Positions 36,436 to 48,372 of a stretch of DNA of 64,000 nt are shown here, piece by piece. The first letter of the stretch is position 1; each line of letters opens with the position of its first letter. The DNA lies in the NCBI RefSeq assembly GCF_012844225.1, contig NZ_JABAGQ010000001.1:248001-312000 (forward strand), written 5' to 3'. Under the pieces are notes generated by a model. The model was given only the letters and a program-made list of their open reading frames with translations. It did not search any database and was not told the origin of the DNA. The stretch comes from Rhodococcus sp. 105337 (GTDB lineage Bacteria > Actinomycetota > Actinomycetes > Mycobacteriales > Mycobacteriaceae). Both the position numbers and the translations under genes were made by a program.

Positions 36436-37496
36436 TGCGCTACCACTTCCGTAAATCGTTGAGGGGAAGCATGCTTCACCTCGGACAAGGGATCTTCGGA
36501 CAATTCTGCGAGCACCGCGTCGACGGTCAGGGGTGTGAGCAGCACGCCGTTGCGGCCGTGTCCCGTCGCGGCGATCACGCGTTCCGACAACCGCCCGATG
36601 AGCGGAAGGTTGTCCGGTGTCATGGGGCGCAGTCCCGCGCTCGCCTCGTGGAGTTCGTACTCGCCGATCGCCGGCAGCAGTGCCTCCGCATCGGCGATCA
36701 GGTCGCGCACCCCCGCGACGGTCACCTGCGTATCCGCCGCCTCGTACTGGGTGGCACCGACCACGAGACCGTCACGGCGGGGTACCAGGTAGGCGGGTCT
36801 GCCGTGGACGTTGCCCCGGATGGTGCGCTCCGGAAGCGGCGTCGCTCCGGGGCGCATCCGCAACCGCAGGATCTCGCCCTTGACGGGCCGTACCGGCAGG
36901 GCCGGCCACAACCGGGAGGAGGCGGAACCGGCCGCGAGCACCACGCGATCGGCGGCGAGGTCGGCGAGGTCGGCGACCGGCGCCTCGGAGAATCGGACAC
37001 CGGCATCGACAGCGGCACGACGCAGGGCGACGACGAGCGCCCGGTTGTCCACGGACAATTCCGCCGACGCGAGCAAACCGAGACGGATGCGAGGCCCGAG
37101 GGACGGTTCGAGGTCTCGCACCTCCGCACGGGAGAGCACCCGCATCTCGTGGCCCTGCGCCTGAACCCACTCGGCGACCGTGCGCAGGTCCGCGGCGTCT
37201 GCGGCGTCGAGAGCCACCGTCATCGACGCGGTGGAGGTCACCAGGTCGATGCCGGTCCCGGACCGGAGGAGTGCCGCGAACTCGGGCCAGCGCTGCAGCG
37301 ACGCGGCACCGAGTTCGAGGACGTGGCCTTCGCCGGGCCACCCTTCGGACAACGGGGCGAGCATTCCGCCTGCCACCCAGGACGCACCCGAACCGGGATC
37401 CGGATCGTGGACGGTGACGACATACCCCGAGCGGGCCGCGCGCCACGCGATCGACAGACCGATCACTCCGCCACCCACGACTGCCACTGTTGTCAT
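36432..37496 (-). CDS. thiO: Glycine oxidase
   Basis: 354-residue FAD enzyme that oxidises glycine to dehydroglycine (iminoacetate) for the thiazole ring. The N-terminal Rossmann motif VAVVGGGVIGLSIAW and acidic strand end VTVHDPDPGSGASWVAGGML are clear, and the C-terminal end reads VIAATGHGRNGVLLTPLT. First gene of the thiO-thiS-thiG operon. The ATG at 37496 is preceded by GAGTGAGGTGGACCG directly after the TPP riboswitch, so translation is probably shut off when thiamine pyrophosphate binds. Confidence 0.93.
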
Positions 37497-37504
37497 CGGT
37501 CCAC

Positions 37505-37598
37505 CTCACTCCCTGCGCCGGCATGATCCGGTTCAGGTCATAACGGTCGGGGCCGGCAGGCCCCCTCTCAGCCCCGTGTACCTCGGGACTCCCGTGTC
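37505..37598 (-). ncRNA. TPP riboswitch (THI element) upstream of thiO
   Basis: On the minus strand the conserved thi-box parts appear in order: CGGGAGTCC, GGGGCTGAGAGGG (pyrimidine-sensing arm), GACCTGAACCGGATCATGCC (pyrophosphate-sensing arm) and GGCGCAGGGAG closing the junction. The ribosome binding site of thiO follows within a few bases, which fits control of translation by occlusion. The opposite-strand thiE start lies just outside the element and is not covered by it. Confidence 0.92.
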
Positions 37599-37620
37599 GT
37601 ATCTCGTCTACCCGAGAGGT

Positions 37621-37626
37621 TACCGT
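37621..37626 (+). promoter_or_regulatory. -10 box TACCGT for a leaderless thiE transcript
   Basis: TACCGT is followed by seven bases and the GTG at 37634. No ribosome binding site is present and the TTG at 37628 is too close to be transcribed as a start. This promoter starts downstream of the riboswitch sequence, so thiE escapes riboswitch control. Confidence 0.5.
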
Positions 37627-37633
37627 CTTGACC

Positions 37634-38326
37634 GTGACCACCTACCGCGGCAACCATCCCGACCCCCGTGGGCGTCTCGCGACCGCCCGGCTGTACCTGT
37701 GCACCGACGCGCGCCGCGACACCGGCGACCTCGCCCGTTTCATCGACGAGGCGCTGACCGGCGGTGTCGACATCGTTCAGCTGCGCGACAAGGGTTCGGC
37801 GGGTGAGAAGAAGTACGGCCGGCTCGAGGCGCGTGACGAACTCGCAGCCCTGTCCATCCTGGCCGACGCATGCGCGCGCCACGGTGCGTTGCTGGCGGTC
37901 AACGACCGAGCCGACATCGCCCTTGCCGCGGGTGCCGACATCCTCCACCTCGGCCAGGGCGACCTGCCGGTCGAGCATGCGCGAAGCATCCTCGGCGACG
38001 ACATCGTGATCGGCCGGTCGACCGGCACCCGCGGGCAGGCGTCGCTCGCCGACATCGAAGAGGGAGTCGACTATTTCGCGTCGGGTCCGGTGTGGGACAC
38101 CCCGACCAAACCGGGTCGTCCGGCAGCGGGTCTGAGCGTGCTGCGAGAGGTCCACAAGTCGCATCCGCGCAGGCCGTGGTTCGCGATCGGCGGGATCGAT
38201 CTCGAGCGGCTGCCTCAGGTCCTCGACGCGGGCGCCACCCGGATCGCCGTCGTGCGGGCCATCACCGAAGCCGCCGATCCGCGCGCCGCCGCCGCAGCGC
38301 TGAAAGCCGCGCTGCCCACACCGTGA
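37634..38326 (+). CDS. thiE: Thiamine-phosphate synthase
   Basis: 230 residues; joins the pyrimidine and thiazole phosphates into thiamine monophosphate. Landmarks are [56 protein letters not shown] and [20 protein letters not shown]. The N-terminal extension of ~20 residues is not conserved. It is divergent from thiO, as in M. tuberculosis (Rv0414c/Rv0415). The gene ends 10 bases before the convergent Nudix gene. Confidence 0.93.
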   Translation: MTTYRGNHPDPRGRLATARLYLCTDARRDTGDLARFIDEALTGGVDIVQLRDKGSAGEKKYGRLEARDELAALSILADACARHGALLAVNDRADIALAAGADILHLGQGDLPVEHARSILGDDIVIGRSTGTRGQASLADIEEGVDYFASGPVWDTPTKPGRPAAGLSVLREVHKSHPRRPWFAIGGIDLERLPQVLDAGATRIAVVRAITEAADPRAAAAALKAALPTP

Positions 38327-38336
38327 ACGGCGCGCT

Positions 38337-39191
38337 CTAGAGCCACGCCAGGACAGCGGACGGGGGCAGTGTCACCGCGTTGCCGGGAAGCCGGTCACGA
38401 AGTCCGCGGTCGGCGGTGACCACGACCGTGACCCCCGGGTCGACCGCGGTCGCAGTACTTGCCGCGAGGCGGGCCAGTTCGTCGTCTCCGCTCCCCTCCG
38501 CGGTGTGCACGGGAATGCGGGCGTCGTCCGTCGCCGCACCGCGGGCAGCTCCTTCGAGGACCGCCTCGACCTGCGGCACCCACCCGAACAGGCCGTCCGG
38601 AAGCTCGACGGTCCGGGGAAGGACGGCGGCGAGATTCGCGAGCAGAGCACTCGTCGCGCCCGGACGATCCCGCCACCAGCCCGTCGGCCCGGTCGAGCCG
38701 AGGACATTCGCGGTGTCGAGCAGCATCCGTACCGGGCGGGTGCGCAGGGCGGGCCACGCCTCCGCGAAACCCGCGTGCAACGGCATCTCGCCGACCTGCT
38801 CTTCGGGCACCCAGCGGAGTTCGGTGCTCTCACCGTTGAGCGTGGTGTCGAGCGGAGCAGCAGCGTCGGCGACGACCGTGGTGTAGGTCCACCCGCCCAC
38901 CGACCCGGAGGTGACCCGCACGGCACGCACGGCGAGTGCCGTCACCTCGATCCCGGCCTCCTCGTGCGCTTCGCGGACCGCCGCGTCGACGGTGCTTTCG
39001 TGCGAGTCGCGAGCGCCGCCGGGCAGTGCCCACGTTCCGCCCTGATGACTCCACGCCGCCCGGTGCTGCAGGAGAACAGCGGGAGTCCCGTCCGGAAGCG
39101 GCGCGCGCAGGAGCAATCCGGCGGCACCGTGCCGTCCCCACCGCTTGTCACCGTCCGGCCCGACGGCCCAGCCGTCCCCGTCACCGCGCAT
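38337..39191 (-). CDS. Nudix hydrolase fused to a NYN/PIN-like domain (MutT3 position)
   Basis: 284 residues. The N-terminal half is a Nudix hydrolase with a complete box, GGARDSHESTVDAAV then REAHEEAGI, and WALPGGARD before it. The C-terminal ~120 residues are a separate domain: RMLLDTANVLGSTG near residue 155 and VVVTADRGLRDRLPG near the end are the two acidic motifs of NYN/PIN-type nucleases. It therefore combines nucleotide-diphosphate hydrolysis with a possible RNA-cutting or RNA-binding part. Rv0413 (mutT3), at the same map position, is shorter as I recall. The Nudix half suggests clean-up of oxidised nucleotides; the second half is unexplained. Confidence 0.82.
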   Translation of the reverse strand: MRGDGDGWAVGPDGDKRWGRHGAAGLLLRAPLPDGTPAVLLQHRAAWSHQGGTWALPGGARDSHESTVDAAVREAHEEAGIEVTALAVRAVRVTSGSVGGWTYTTVVADAAAPLDTTLNGESTELRWVPEEQVGEMPLHAGFAEAWPALRTRPVRMLLDTANVLGSTGPTGWWRDRPGATSALLANLAAVLPRTVELPDGLFGWVPQVEAVLEGAARGAATDDARIPVHTAEGSGDDELARLAASTATAVDPGVTVVVTADRGLRDRLPGNAVTLPPSAVLAWL

Positions 39192-39324
39192 CCTGTCCGC
39201 TCCCTGGTCCCAGCCGTCACGGAAGTGCTCGGGCGAGGAGATCCCGTGTCCGTGGTCGGCACATTCTTTCGCGTGCTGCTTATATGCTCCACAAAACCGG
39301 CAACCTGAGAAGGGGGGTTATGCG

Positions 39325-40676
39325 GTGGATATTCGCCTGACCCCTACTGTTCTACCGGTCGAGAACCACAACCAGCGTACCGAGGATCCCAAAAACCCGG
39401 TTGTACGCGCTGCCCGCCGACGCGGCAGCACGTTGCAGTCCACTCCCGTGCTCTTCGCGGTCCTCGCGGGTGTGCTCGCCGTCCTGCTCGTCGCGTCGTG
39501 CGTGGTGACGGTGCAACTCGTGGGCGCACGGCAGGACACGCACGGCCGGCTCCTCGCGACGACCGAACCGCTCGCGAACGCTTCCCAAAACCTGTACAGC
39601 GCGCTGTCCGTCGCGGACGCCGCCGCGGTGACAGGGTTCATCTCCGGGGGCATCGAGCCCGCCGAGGTTCGGGAGCGTTATCTCGACGCCCTCGCCGAGG
39701 CCTCCGACCATCTCGTGATCGCCGCGGCCGGTCTCACCGCGGACCAGGCCCACAGCACCCGCAACCTCACCGAGATCGGACGCATGCTGCCCGTCTACAC
39801 CGGGCTGATCGAGACCGCGCGCGCCAATTCGCGCGTCGGCAATCCCGTCGCCTCCGCCTACCTCGGGGAAGCGTCGTACATGATGCAGTCCGTGTTGCTT
39901 CCCGCGGCGCAGGAACTGCAGTCGGAAGGGATCTCCGCGGTCGAGGCCACGCAGCGTGCCGCGGTGCGGCCACCATGGCCGGCGATCGGACTGCTGCTCG
40001 TCACCGTCGCCGCGCTCGTCGCGGTTCACATGCTGGTCAGCCGCAAAACCCGCCGCACGTTCAATCTCGGTCTGCTGGTGGCCATCGCCGCGGCCGGGTC
40101 GCTGCTCGCCTGGCTTCTCGTCGCGGGACTGGTGTCCTCCGACGCCACCGAACGCGCCCTCGAACAGGGCGCCGAACCATTGGCGGTCCTCACGGAGAGC
40201 AGAATCCTCGCCCAGCAGTCACGCACCGCCGAAACGCTGCTGCTGGCGCAACGCCACTCCACCGGCGCGTACGACGGAACGTACGGCGAGCGGATCACCC
40301 GCCTCGGGGAACTTCTCGAACGGTACGGCGGCGCCGACCCCACCGAAGCCGGGGCCGAAGCGGTACAGCGTGCGCAGGCAGCCCGCGACGCGTGGATCAA
40401 TTCTCATGCGCGCACGACGGACGCTCTCGAACGCGGCGACTACGAGGCCGCCGTCGTCCTGGTGATCGGACCCGGCCCGGACGAATCCACCGCACAGTTC
40501 ACAACACTCGACGGTGCCCTCTCGACCGCCATCGCAGAATCACGTACCGAACTACGCGACAACGAGTCCCGTGCCTCCCGCACATTGTCGGGGCTCGTTC
40601 CGGCCGCCGTGATCCTCGTCGTCATCGCGCTCACGGGAAGCGGCATCGGACTGTGGCGACGGATCAGGGAGTACCA

Positions 40677-40680
<4 letters not shown>
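39325..40680 (+). CDS. glnX: GlnX-type membrane sensor (Rv0412c-like)
   Basis: 451-residue inner-membrane protein with four helices: about residues 36-58, 212-233, 243-266 and 425-445. Between helices 1-2 and 3-4 lie two extracytoplasmic helical domains of similar design, as in chemoreceptor-type sensors. In mycobacteria GlnX works with the amino-acid-binding lipoprotein GlnH and kinase PknG to sense aspartate/glutamate and set 2-oxoglutarate use through GarA. The three genes are contiguous here, supporting the same role. The GTG at 39325 follows GAAGGGGGGTTATGCG. The stop overlaps glnH by ATGA. Confidence 0.85.
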
Positions 40681-43938
<3,258 letters not shown>

Positions 43939-43957
43939 CAGCGGTGACGGCGGGTGC

Positions 43958-44626
43958 CTACCGCCGGCGGAAGGCACGCGTGACGAGCCAACCTTCCACC
44001 ATGCCTGCAAGAAAGACTGCGGTCACGAGCCCGTATTTGCGAGCCGGTGCAGGAATCATGGCCAGCGCATCGAATTCTCCCGCTACCGATCCACCTCCCG
44101 GAGCAGCGAACTGCTGTGGCGCACCAGTGGAATGGGATGTGTGTGTAACCGGCACGGACGCAGCCGCCGGCACCGCTTGGCCACCGGCCAGCATCGCGCC
44201 GAGGTTGACAGCGAACTGTTGCAGCACCTTGTTCGACACGGCCACGATCGCGCCCTTGCCGAACGAGACGATCTTGCCGCTGATCACCAGGTCGGTAACG
44301 AGTGTGAGCCGCGATCCGTTGCCGACCTGTTCTACGGTGATCGCTACCTCTGCCTCCGCGTCACCATTGCCGTGCGAGTCGGCACCCTTGGCCGCGAGCT
44401 TCAGCGTCCTTGCATCCCGGTCGATCTCGAGGAAACGAATGGTACCGGAGTAAGACGCACTGATCGGCCCGACCCTGACCTTGACTCCTCCGAGGAACGT
44501 GTCACCGTCCTTACCGGTGATCGCTGCGCCGGGTACACACGTCGCCACCTTTTCGACGTCATCGTTGATCAAACGAAATACGTCGTCGGCTGCCGCATCG
44601 ATGTCGAGTGAATTGGTCAATAACAC
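43958..44626 (-). CDS. CoxG-type SRPBCC protein with C-terminal membrane anchor
   Basis: 222 residues. Residues 1-145 form the CoxG/SRPBCC domain (ADDVFRLINDDVEKVATCVPGAA, GPISASYSGTIRF, GKGAIVAVSNKVLQQFAVNL). An Ala/Pro-rich linker and one C-terminal hydrophobic segment (YGLVTAVFLAGMVEGWLV) ending in RAFRRR follow. CoxG proteins tether molybdenum hydroxylases to the membrane and may deliver quinone, and the gene ends the coxM-coxL-coxS series, supporting that role. The GTG at 44626 follows ACGGAGAAATGCTGT. It is the first island gene, 19 bases from the convergent pknG stop. Confidence 0.85.
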   Translation of the reverse strand: MLLTNSLDIDAAADDVFRLINDDVEKVATCVPGAAITGKDGDTFLGGVKVRVGPISASYSGTIRFLEIDRDARTLKLAAKGADSHGNGDAEAEVAITVEQVGNGSRLTLVTDLVISGKIVSFGKGAIVAVSNKVLQQFAVNLGAMLAGGQAVPAAASVPVTHTSHSTGAPQQFAAPGGGSVAGEFDALAMIPAPARKYGLVTAVFLAGMVEGWLVTRAFRRR

Positions 44627-44651
44627 AGCATTTCTCCGTTCGGGTCTGACG

Positions 44652-45146
44652 TCAGGGCTTCAGGCAACCGGCGCAGCGACGCTGCTCGGCACAGGCATCG
44701 ATCGCCTCGACGATGGTTTGATATCCGGTGCAACGGCAGTAGTTCGACGCGACCACCTCGCGGATTTCGTCCTTGGTGGCGTCCGGATTCTCGGCGAGAT
44801 AGCCCTCGGCGAGCATCAGAAAGCCCGGTGTACAGAACCCGCACTGCAAACCGTGGTGGTCGGCGAACGCCTGTTGCAGGTCGGTCAGTATCCCGTCGCT
44901 GCCCAGCGACTCCACTGTGCGGACCTCGGAATTCTCTACCTGCGCAGCGAAGGTGAGGCACGCGCGGGCGGGCTTGCCGTCGATCAGGACTGTGCACGCG
45001 CCGCATACACCGTGCTCACATCCCACGTGCGTACCGGTCAGCCGCAGATCGTGTCTCAGCACGTCCACCAGCGTGCGGCGCGGTTCAGTGATCACCTCGT
45101 GATGCACACCGTTGACGGTCAATTCGAGCAGTTGCTTGCTGGTCAT
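44652..45146 (-). CDS. Molybdenum hydroxylase, small 2Fe-2S subunit
   Basis: 164 residues carrying both iron-sulfur clusters that pass electrons from the Mo site to FAD. The plant-ferredoxin cluster is Cys43, Cys48, Cys51 and Cys63 (GCEHGVCGACTVLIDG). The second is Cys102, Cys105, Cys137 and Cys139 (QCGFCTPG, NYCRCTGYQ). The C-terminus ends CAEQRRCAGCLKP, adding three cysteines not usual in the family. The ATG at 45146 overlaps the coxL-type stop by four bases. The family covers CO dehydrogenase, nicotinate dehydrogenase and similar enzymes; the context favours an N-heterocycle. Confidence 0.92.
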   Translation of the reverse strand: MTSKQLLELTVNGVHHEVITEPRRTLVDVLRHDLRLTGTHVGCEHGVCGACTVLIDGKPARACLTFAAQVENSEVRTVESLGSDGILTDLQQAFADHHGLQCGFCTPGFLMLAEGYLAENPDATKDEIREVVASNYCRCTGYQTIVEAIDACAEQRRCAGCLKP

Positions 45147-47524
45147 GCGATTCCCTTCGCCAAAGCGTGCTGAACGGCTACAGGTGTGATGGGCGTGTTG
45201 TTCAGTTCCACACCCGTGCTCCGCAAGCCGTCATTGACGGCATTGAGGACTGCGGCAGGTGCACCGATCGTCCCTCCCTCACCGGCACCCTTGGCACCGG
45301 ATTCGGTGAACAGACAGGGGGTTTCGAGATGGTGGATCCCGACCTCCGGTATCTCACAGGCTGTCGGTACCTTGTAGTCGATAAAGCTCGCGCACAACGG
45401 GTTCCCGTTGTCGTCGTACGAGACCTGCTCGAACAACGCACCCGCTATGCCCTGGGCGATCCCGCCACGGCACTGTCCTTCGACGACTTTCGGGTTGATG
45501 GCGACCCCGCAGTCCTCCACGCAGAAGTACCTGAGAATCTCCACTTTTCCGGTGCCCTCGTGCAGTTCCACCACGACACCGTGCGTCGCGTTGGAGAACG
45601 TTCCGTCGTTGAACACGTCGAAACTTGCAGTTGCGGACAATCCGGGATCGACGCCTTTGGGCAGCAACTGCGCGCGGAGATAGGCCACGTCCGCGATCTC
45701 CCGATAACTGACGAACTTCGAGTGGTCGTCGATCTGCCGGACGCGACCGGGGGCGAGTTCCACATTATCGCTGCGGGTCTCCAGCAGGTGCGCCGCGATG
45801 TCGCACAGTTTCCGGCCGAGTTTATCTGCCGCGACGGACACGGCGCTCCCGCCGATCGTGATCGAGCGCGAAGCGAACGAGCCGAACCCGTAGGTGATCC
45901 GGTCGGTATCGCCTTGCACGATCTTGACCTGCTCTACCTGGACACGGAGACGATCTGCGACGATCTGCGCCATCGTGGTCTCGTGACTCTGGCCATGGTT
46001 CATCGTGCCCGTGGTGGCTGACACTGTCCCGGAGACATCCATGCGGACCTCCGAGATGTCGAATCCGGGCACGACTTTCATCTTCCGTGCTGCGAATGCC
46101 GTGCTTCCATAACCAGTACGTTCACTGAAACACGAGTAGCCGATCCCGACGTGCCGGCCTTCCGCTTCCGCGCGTTCCCTGAACTCGTACCAGCCTTCGT
46201 CGCGAAGGACTTTCTCACACTCGTCGAGCGCCTCCAGGTAGGAGCCGGGGTCGTAGGTCACGTTGTTGATCCCCGTGTACGGGAACGCCGTGATCACGTT
46301 GCGACGCCTGATCTCCACCGCGTCGAGACCCAACTCCCGGGCAGCTCTCTCGAACAGCCGCTCCATGACCATCACATACTGGGGCCGGCTCACTCCGCGG
46401 TACGGCGCAGTGGGGGTCTTGTTGCTGAAGATCGACCGTCCCCGGACGCGGTAGGCAGGCACCTGGTACACACCGGGCATTTCGGCTGCGGCCATCAGCG
46501 GTTCGATGCCGGCGGTGAACGGGTAGCAGGAGTACGCACCCATGTCACAGATGACGTCGGCGTCGAGCCCGAGAATGTGCCCCTCCGCATCGAACGCCGC
46601 CCGCACGTCGTACTGCTGTTCACGCGCCAGGAACGACGCGGTCAGGGCGTCCTTGCGGTCCTCGATCCACTTCACAGGGCGCCGAAGTTTCAATGCCGCT
46701 GCTGCCACAGCGATTTCCTCGCGCCCCACCACACATTTCTGTCCGAAGCCCCCTCCCATGTCCGGAACGATCACGCGGACCTGCTGCTCCTGGAGGCCGA
46801 GACAGTGAGCTGTGACGGTGCGTACCTGGTGAGGTATCTGGGTGCAGATGTAGATGATCAACTGTTCGTCGCGATCATCCCAATGGGCGATGCATCCCCT
46901 GGTTTCGAGGGGAAGGGCGTTCTGCCTACCGGTACGTGACTGCACCGATACGACCGTGTGCGCGGCATCGAAGATCTCGTCGATGCCCTCGGTGGCGAAC
47001 ATCTGCACGTCGACGACCGTGTTGTTCACTGCTTCGTCGTGGACCAACGGAACGCCGGCCGAGAGGGCTTGGTCCGCGGACGTGATCGCGGTGACGGTCT
47101 CGTATGCCACGCGGGCTGCTTCGAGTCCGTCCTCGACCGTATAGGCGTCGTCGGCGACGACCAGAGCCAGAGGTTCACCGACGTACCGCACCCGGTCGCT
47201 GCTCAGAATCGGCATGTCGGTGGGAACGAACTCCTCGAGCGGCCGACTCAGCTCGGCCCGGATCGGTTTCAATGCGAGATCGGACGCGGTGAACACTGCA
47301 CGCACACCGTCGACGTCGAGGACATCCGACACGTCGAGCGCGGTCACCGAACCCGCAGCCACCGTGCTGCGGACGAACTGGGCGTGCAGCAGGCCGGGCA
47401 TGGAGATGTCGTCCACGAACCGGCCGCGGCCGGTGAGCAACCGCGGGTCTTCTCGACGTGCCACGGATCTTCCTACGAACTTCCCCGGGGTGCCCTCCCC
47501 ATGGCTGGGTGCAACAGTCGTCAT
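45143..47524 (-). CDS. Molybdenum hydroxylase, large Mo-cofactor subunit
   Basis: 793 residues with the catalytic molybdopterin site; water-derived oxygen is put onto a carbon next to nitrogen in substrates such as nicotinate. It begins VGRSVARREDPRLLTGRGRF as in the CoxL/xanthine dehydrogenase family. The loop near residues 372-378 is PYRGVSR, so the CO-dehydrogenase form I motif AYRCSFR is absent and CO oxidation is not indicated. The catalytic Glu lies in GAKGAGEGGTIGAP near residue 744, and GGGFGQKCVVGREE binds the cofactor. The ATG at 47524 is chosen; a longer frame is a shadow of the FAD subunit. Its start and stop overlap both neighbours by four bases. Confidence 0.92.
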   Translation of the reverse strand: MTTVAPSHGEGTPGKFVGRSVARREDPRLLTGRGRFVDDISMPGLLHAQFVRSTVAAGSVTALDVSDVLDVDGVRAVFTASDLALKPIRAELSRPLEEFVPTDMPILSSDRVRYVGEPLALVVADDAYTVEDGLEAARVAYETVTAITSADQALSAGVPLVHDEAVNNTVVDVQMFATEGIDEIFDAAHTVVSVQSRTGRQNALPLETRGCIAHWDDRDEQLIIYICTQIPHQVRTVTAHCLGLQEQQVRVIVPDMGGGFGQKCVVGREEIAVAAAALKLRRPVKWIEDRKDALTASFLAREQQYDVRAAFDAEGHILGLDADVICDMGAYSCYPFTAGIEPLMAAAEMPGVYQVPAYRVRGRSIFSNKTPTAPYRGVSRPQYVMVMERLFERAARELGLDAVEIRRRNVITAFPYTGINNVTYDPGSYLEALDECEKVLRDEGWYEFRERAEAEGRHVGIGYSCFSERTGYGSTAFAARKMKVVPGFDISEVRMDVSGTVSATTGTMNHGQSHETTMAQIVADRLRVQVEQVKIVQGDTDRITYGFGSFASRSITIGGSAVSVAADKLGRKLCDIAAHLLETRSDNVELAPGRVRQIDDHSKFVSYREIADVAYLRAQLLPKGVDPGLSATASFDVFNDGTFSNATHGVVVELHEGTGKVEILRYFCVEDCGVAINPKVVEGQCRGGIAQGIAGALFEQVSYDDNGNPLCASFIDYKVPTACEIPEVGIHHLETPCLFTESGAKGAGEGGTIGAPAAVLNAVNDGLRSTGVELNNTPITPVAVQHALAKGIA

Positions 47525-48372
47525 GACGAAACTCCTTGGGAGACCCGTGCGTCTCCGCACGCTCGGGCCACCAGCGTGCGGACGAGGGTGCGGCGATAAT
47601 CGGCGGTGTACGCGCCGTCGTCCTCGAGTTCGAGCGCGTCGGCGGCGGCCTCGGCGCAGTCGTCGAACGTGCCGCCGGCGGCCAGTACCCGTTCGGCCTC
47701 GGGTGATCGCACCGGCGTGGCCCCGACACCACCCAGTGCGACCCTCCCGCCCACGACCTCGACCCCGCGGAGATCCAGCGAAACGGCGGCTGCGACGATC
47801 GCGAAGTCGCCCTGCCGTTCCGCGAACTCCGTTACCGCGGCGTGGGGAGCCGCGTGCGGGAAGACGATCTCGACGATCATCTCGTCGAATGCCAATTCGG
47901 TGGAATAGAAACCGAAGAAGAACGAGCCCGCATCGATCGACCTCCGTCCGCGCACGCTTTCGACGACGATCACGGCGTCGAGAAGCACTGCGAGAAGGCA
48001 CCATTCCGCCGTCGCGTCGGCGTGCGCGATACTCCCGCCCACCGTGCCCCGCGTCCGGATCGGGTAGTGGCCGACCCATCGCATCGCTTCGCCGAGCACA
48101 GCGAAGTCCGCATCGAGGCCGCCCGACTCCACTTCGAGATGGGTGGTGAGCGCTCCGATGTGGAGCCCGTCGTCTTCCCTGCGAACGTAACGCAGCGCGT
48201 GAAGTGCACCGACGTCGACGAGGTGAGCCGGGCGGGCGAGACGGAAGTTCATCATGGCGACCAGTGACTGACCGCCCGCGATGATCTTCGCGTCCTCACC
48301 CAGATCGGAAAGCAACCGGAGTGCGCCCTGTACGTCGCGTGCGCGGTGATAGTCGAATCGTGCGGGCTTCAT
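47521..48372 (-). CDS. Molybdenum hydroxylase, FAD-binding medium subunit
   Basis: 283 residues with the two FAD motifs of CoxM-type subunits, IIAGGQSLVAMMNFRLA near residue 30 and TRGTVGGSIAHADATAEW near residue 107, and a C-terminal CO-dehydrogenase-flavoprotein-like domain (GGVGATPVRSPEAERVL). It hands electrons from the Fe-S subunit to NAD, quinone or another acceptor. The start overlaps the MFS gene stop by ATGA and the stop overlaps the large subunit by ATGA. The order M-L-S is intact. Confidence 0.92.
   Translation of the reverse strand: MKPARFDYHRARDVQGALRLLSDLGEDAKIIAGGQSLVAMMNFRLARPAHLVDVGALHALRYVRREDDGLHIGALTTHLEVESGGLDADFAVLGEAMRWVGHYPIRTRGTVGGSIAHADATAEWCLLAVLLDAVIVVESVRGRRSIDAGSFFFGFYSTELAFDEMIVEIVFPHAAPHAAVTEFAERQGDFAIVAAAVSLDLRGVEVVGGRVALGGVGATPVRSPEAERVLAAGGTFDDCAEAAADALELEDDGAYTADYRRTLVRTLVARACGDARVSQGVSS

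Noticed and set aside
47525-48079. N-terminal extension of the molybdenum large subunit to 978 residues
   Set aside because: The added part is the FAD subunit gene read in another frame; the ATG at 47524 gives the family N-terminus and a four-base overlap.
43958-48372. Carbon monoxide dehydrogenase gene cluster
   Set aside because: Subunit types fit, but the active-site loop is PYRGVSR and no coxD/E/F maturation genes are present; context points to N-heterocycle hydroxylation.
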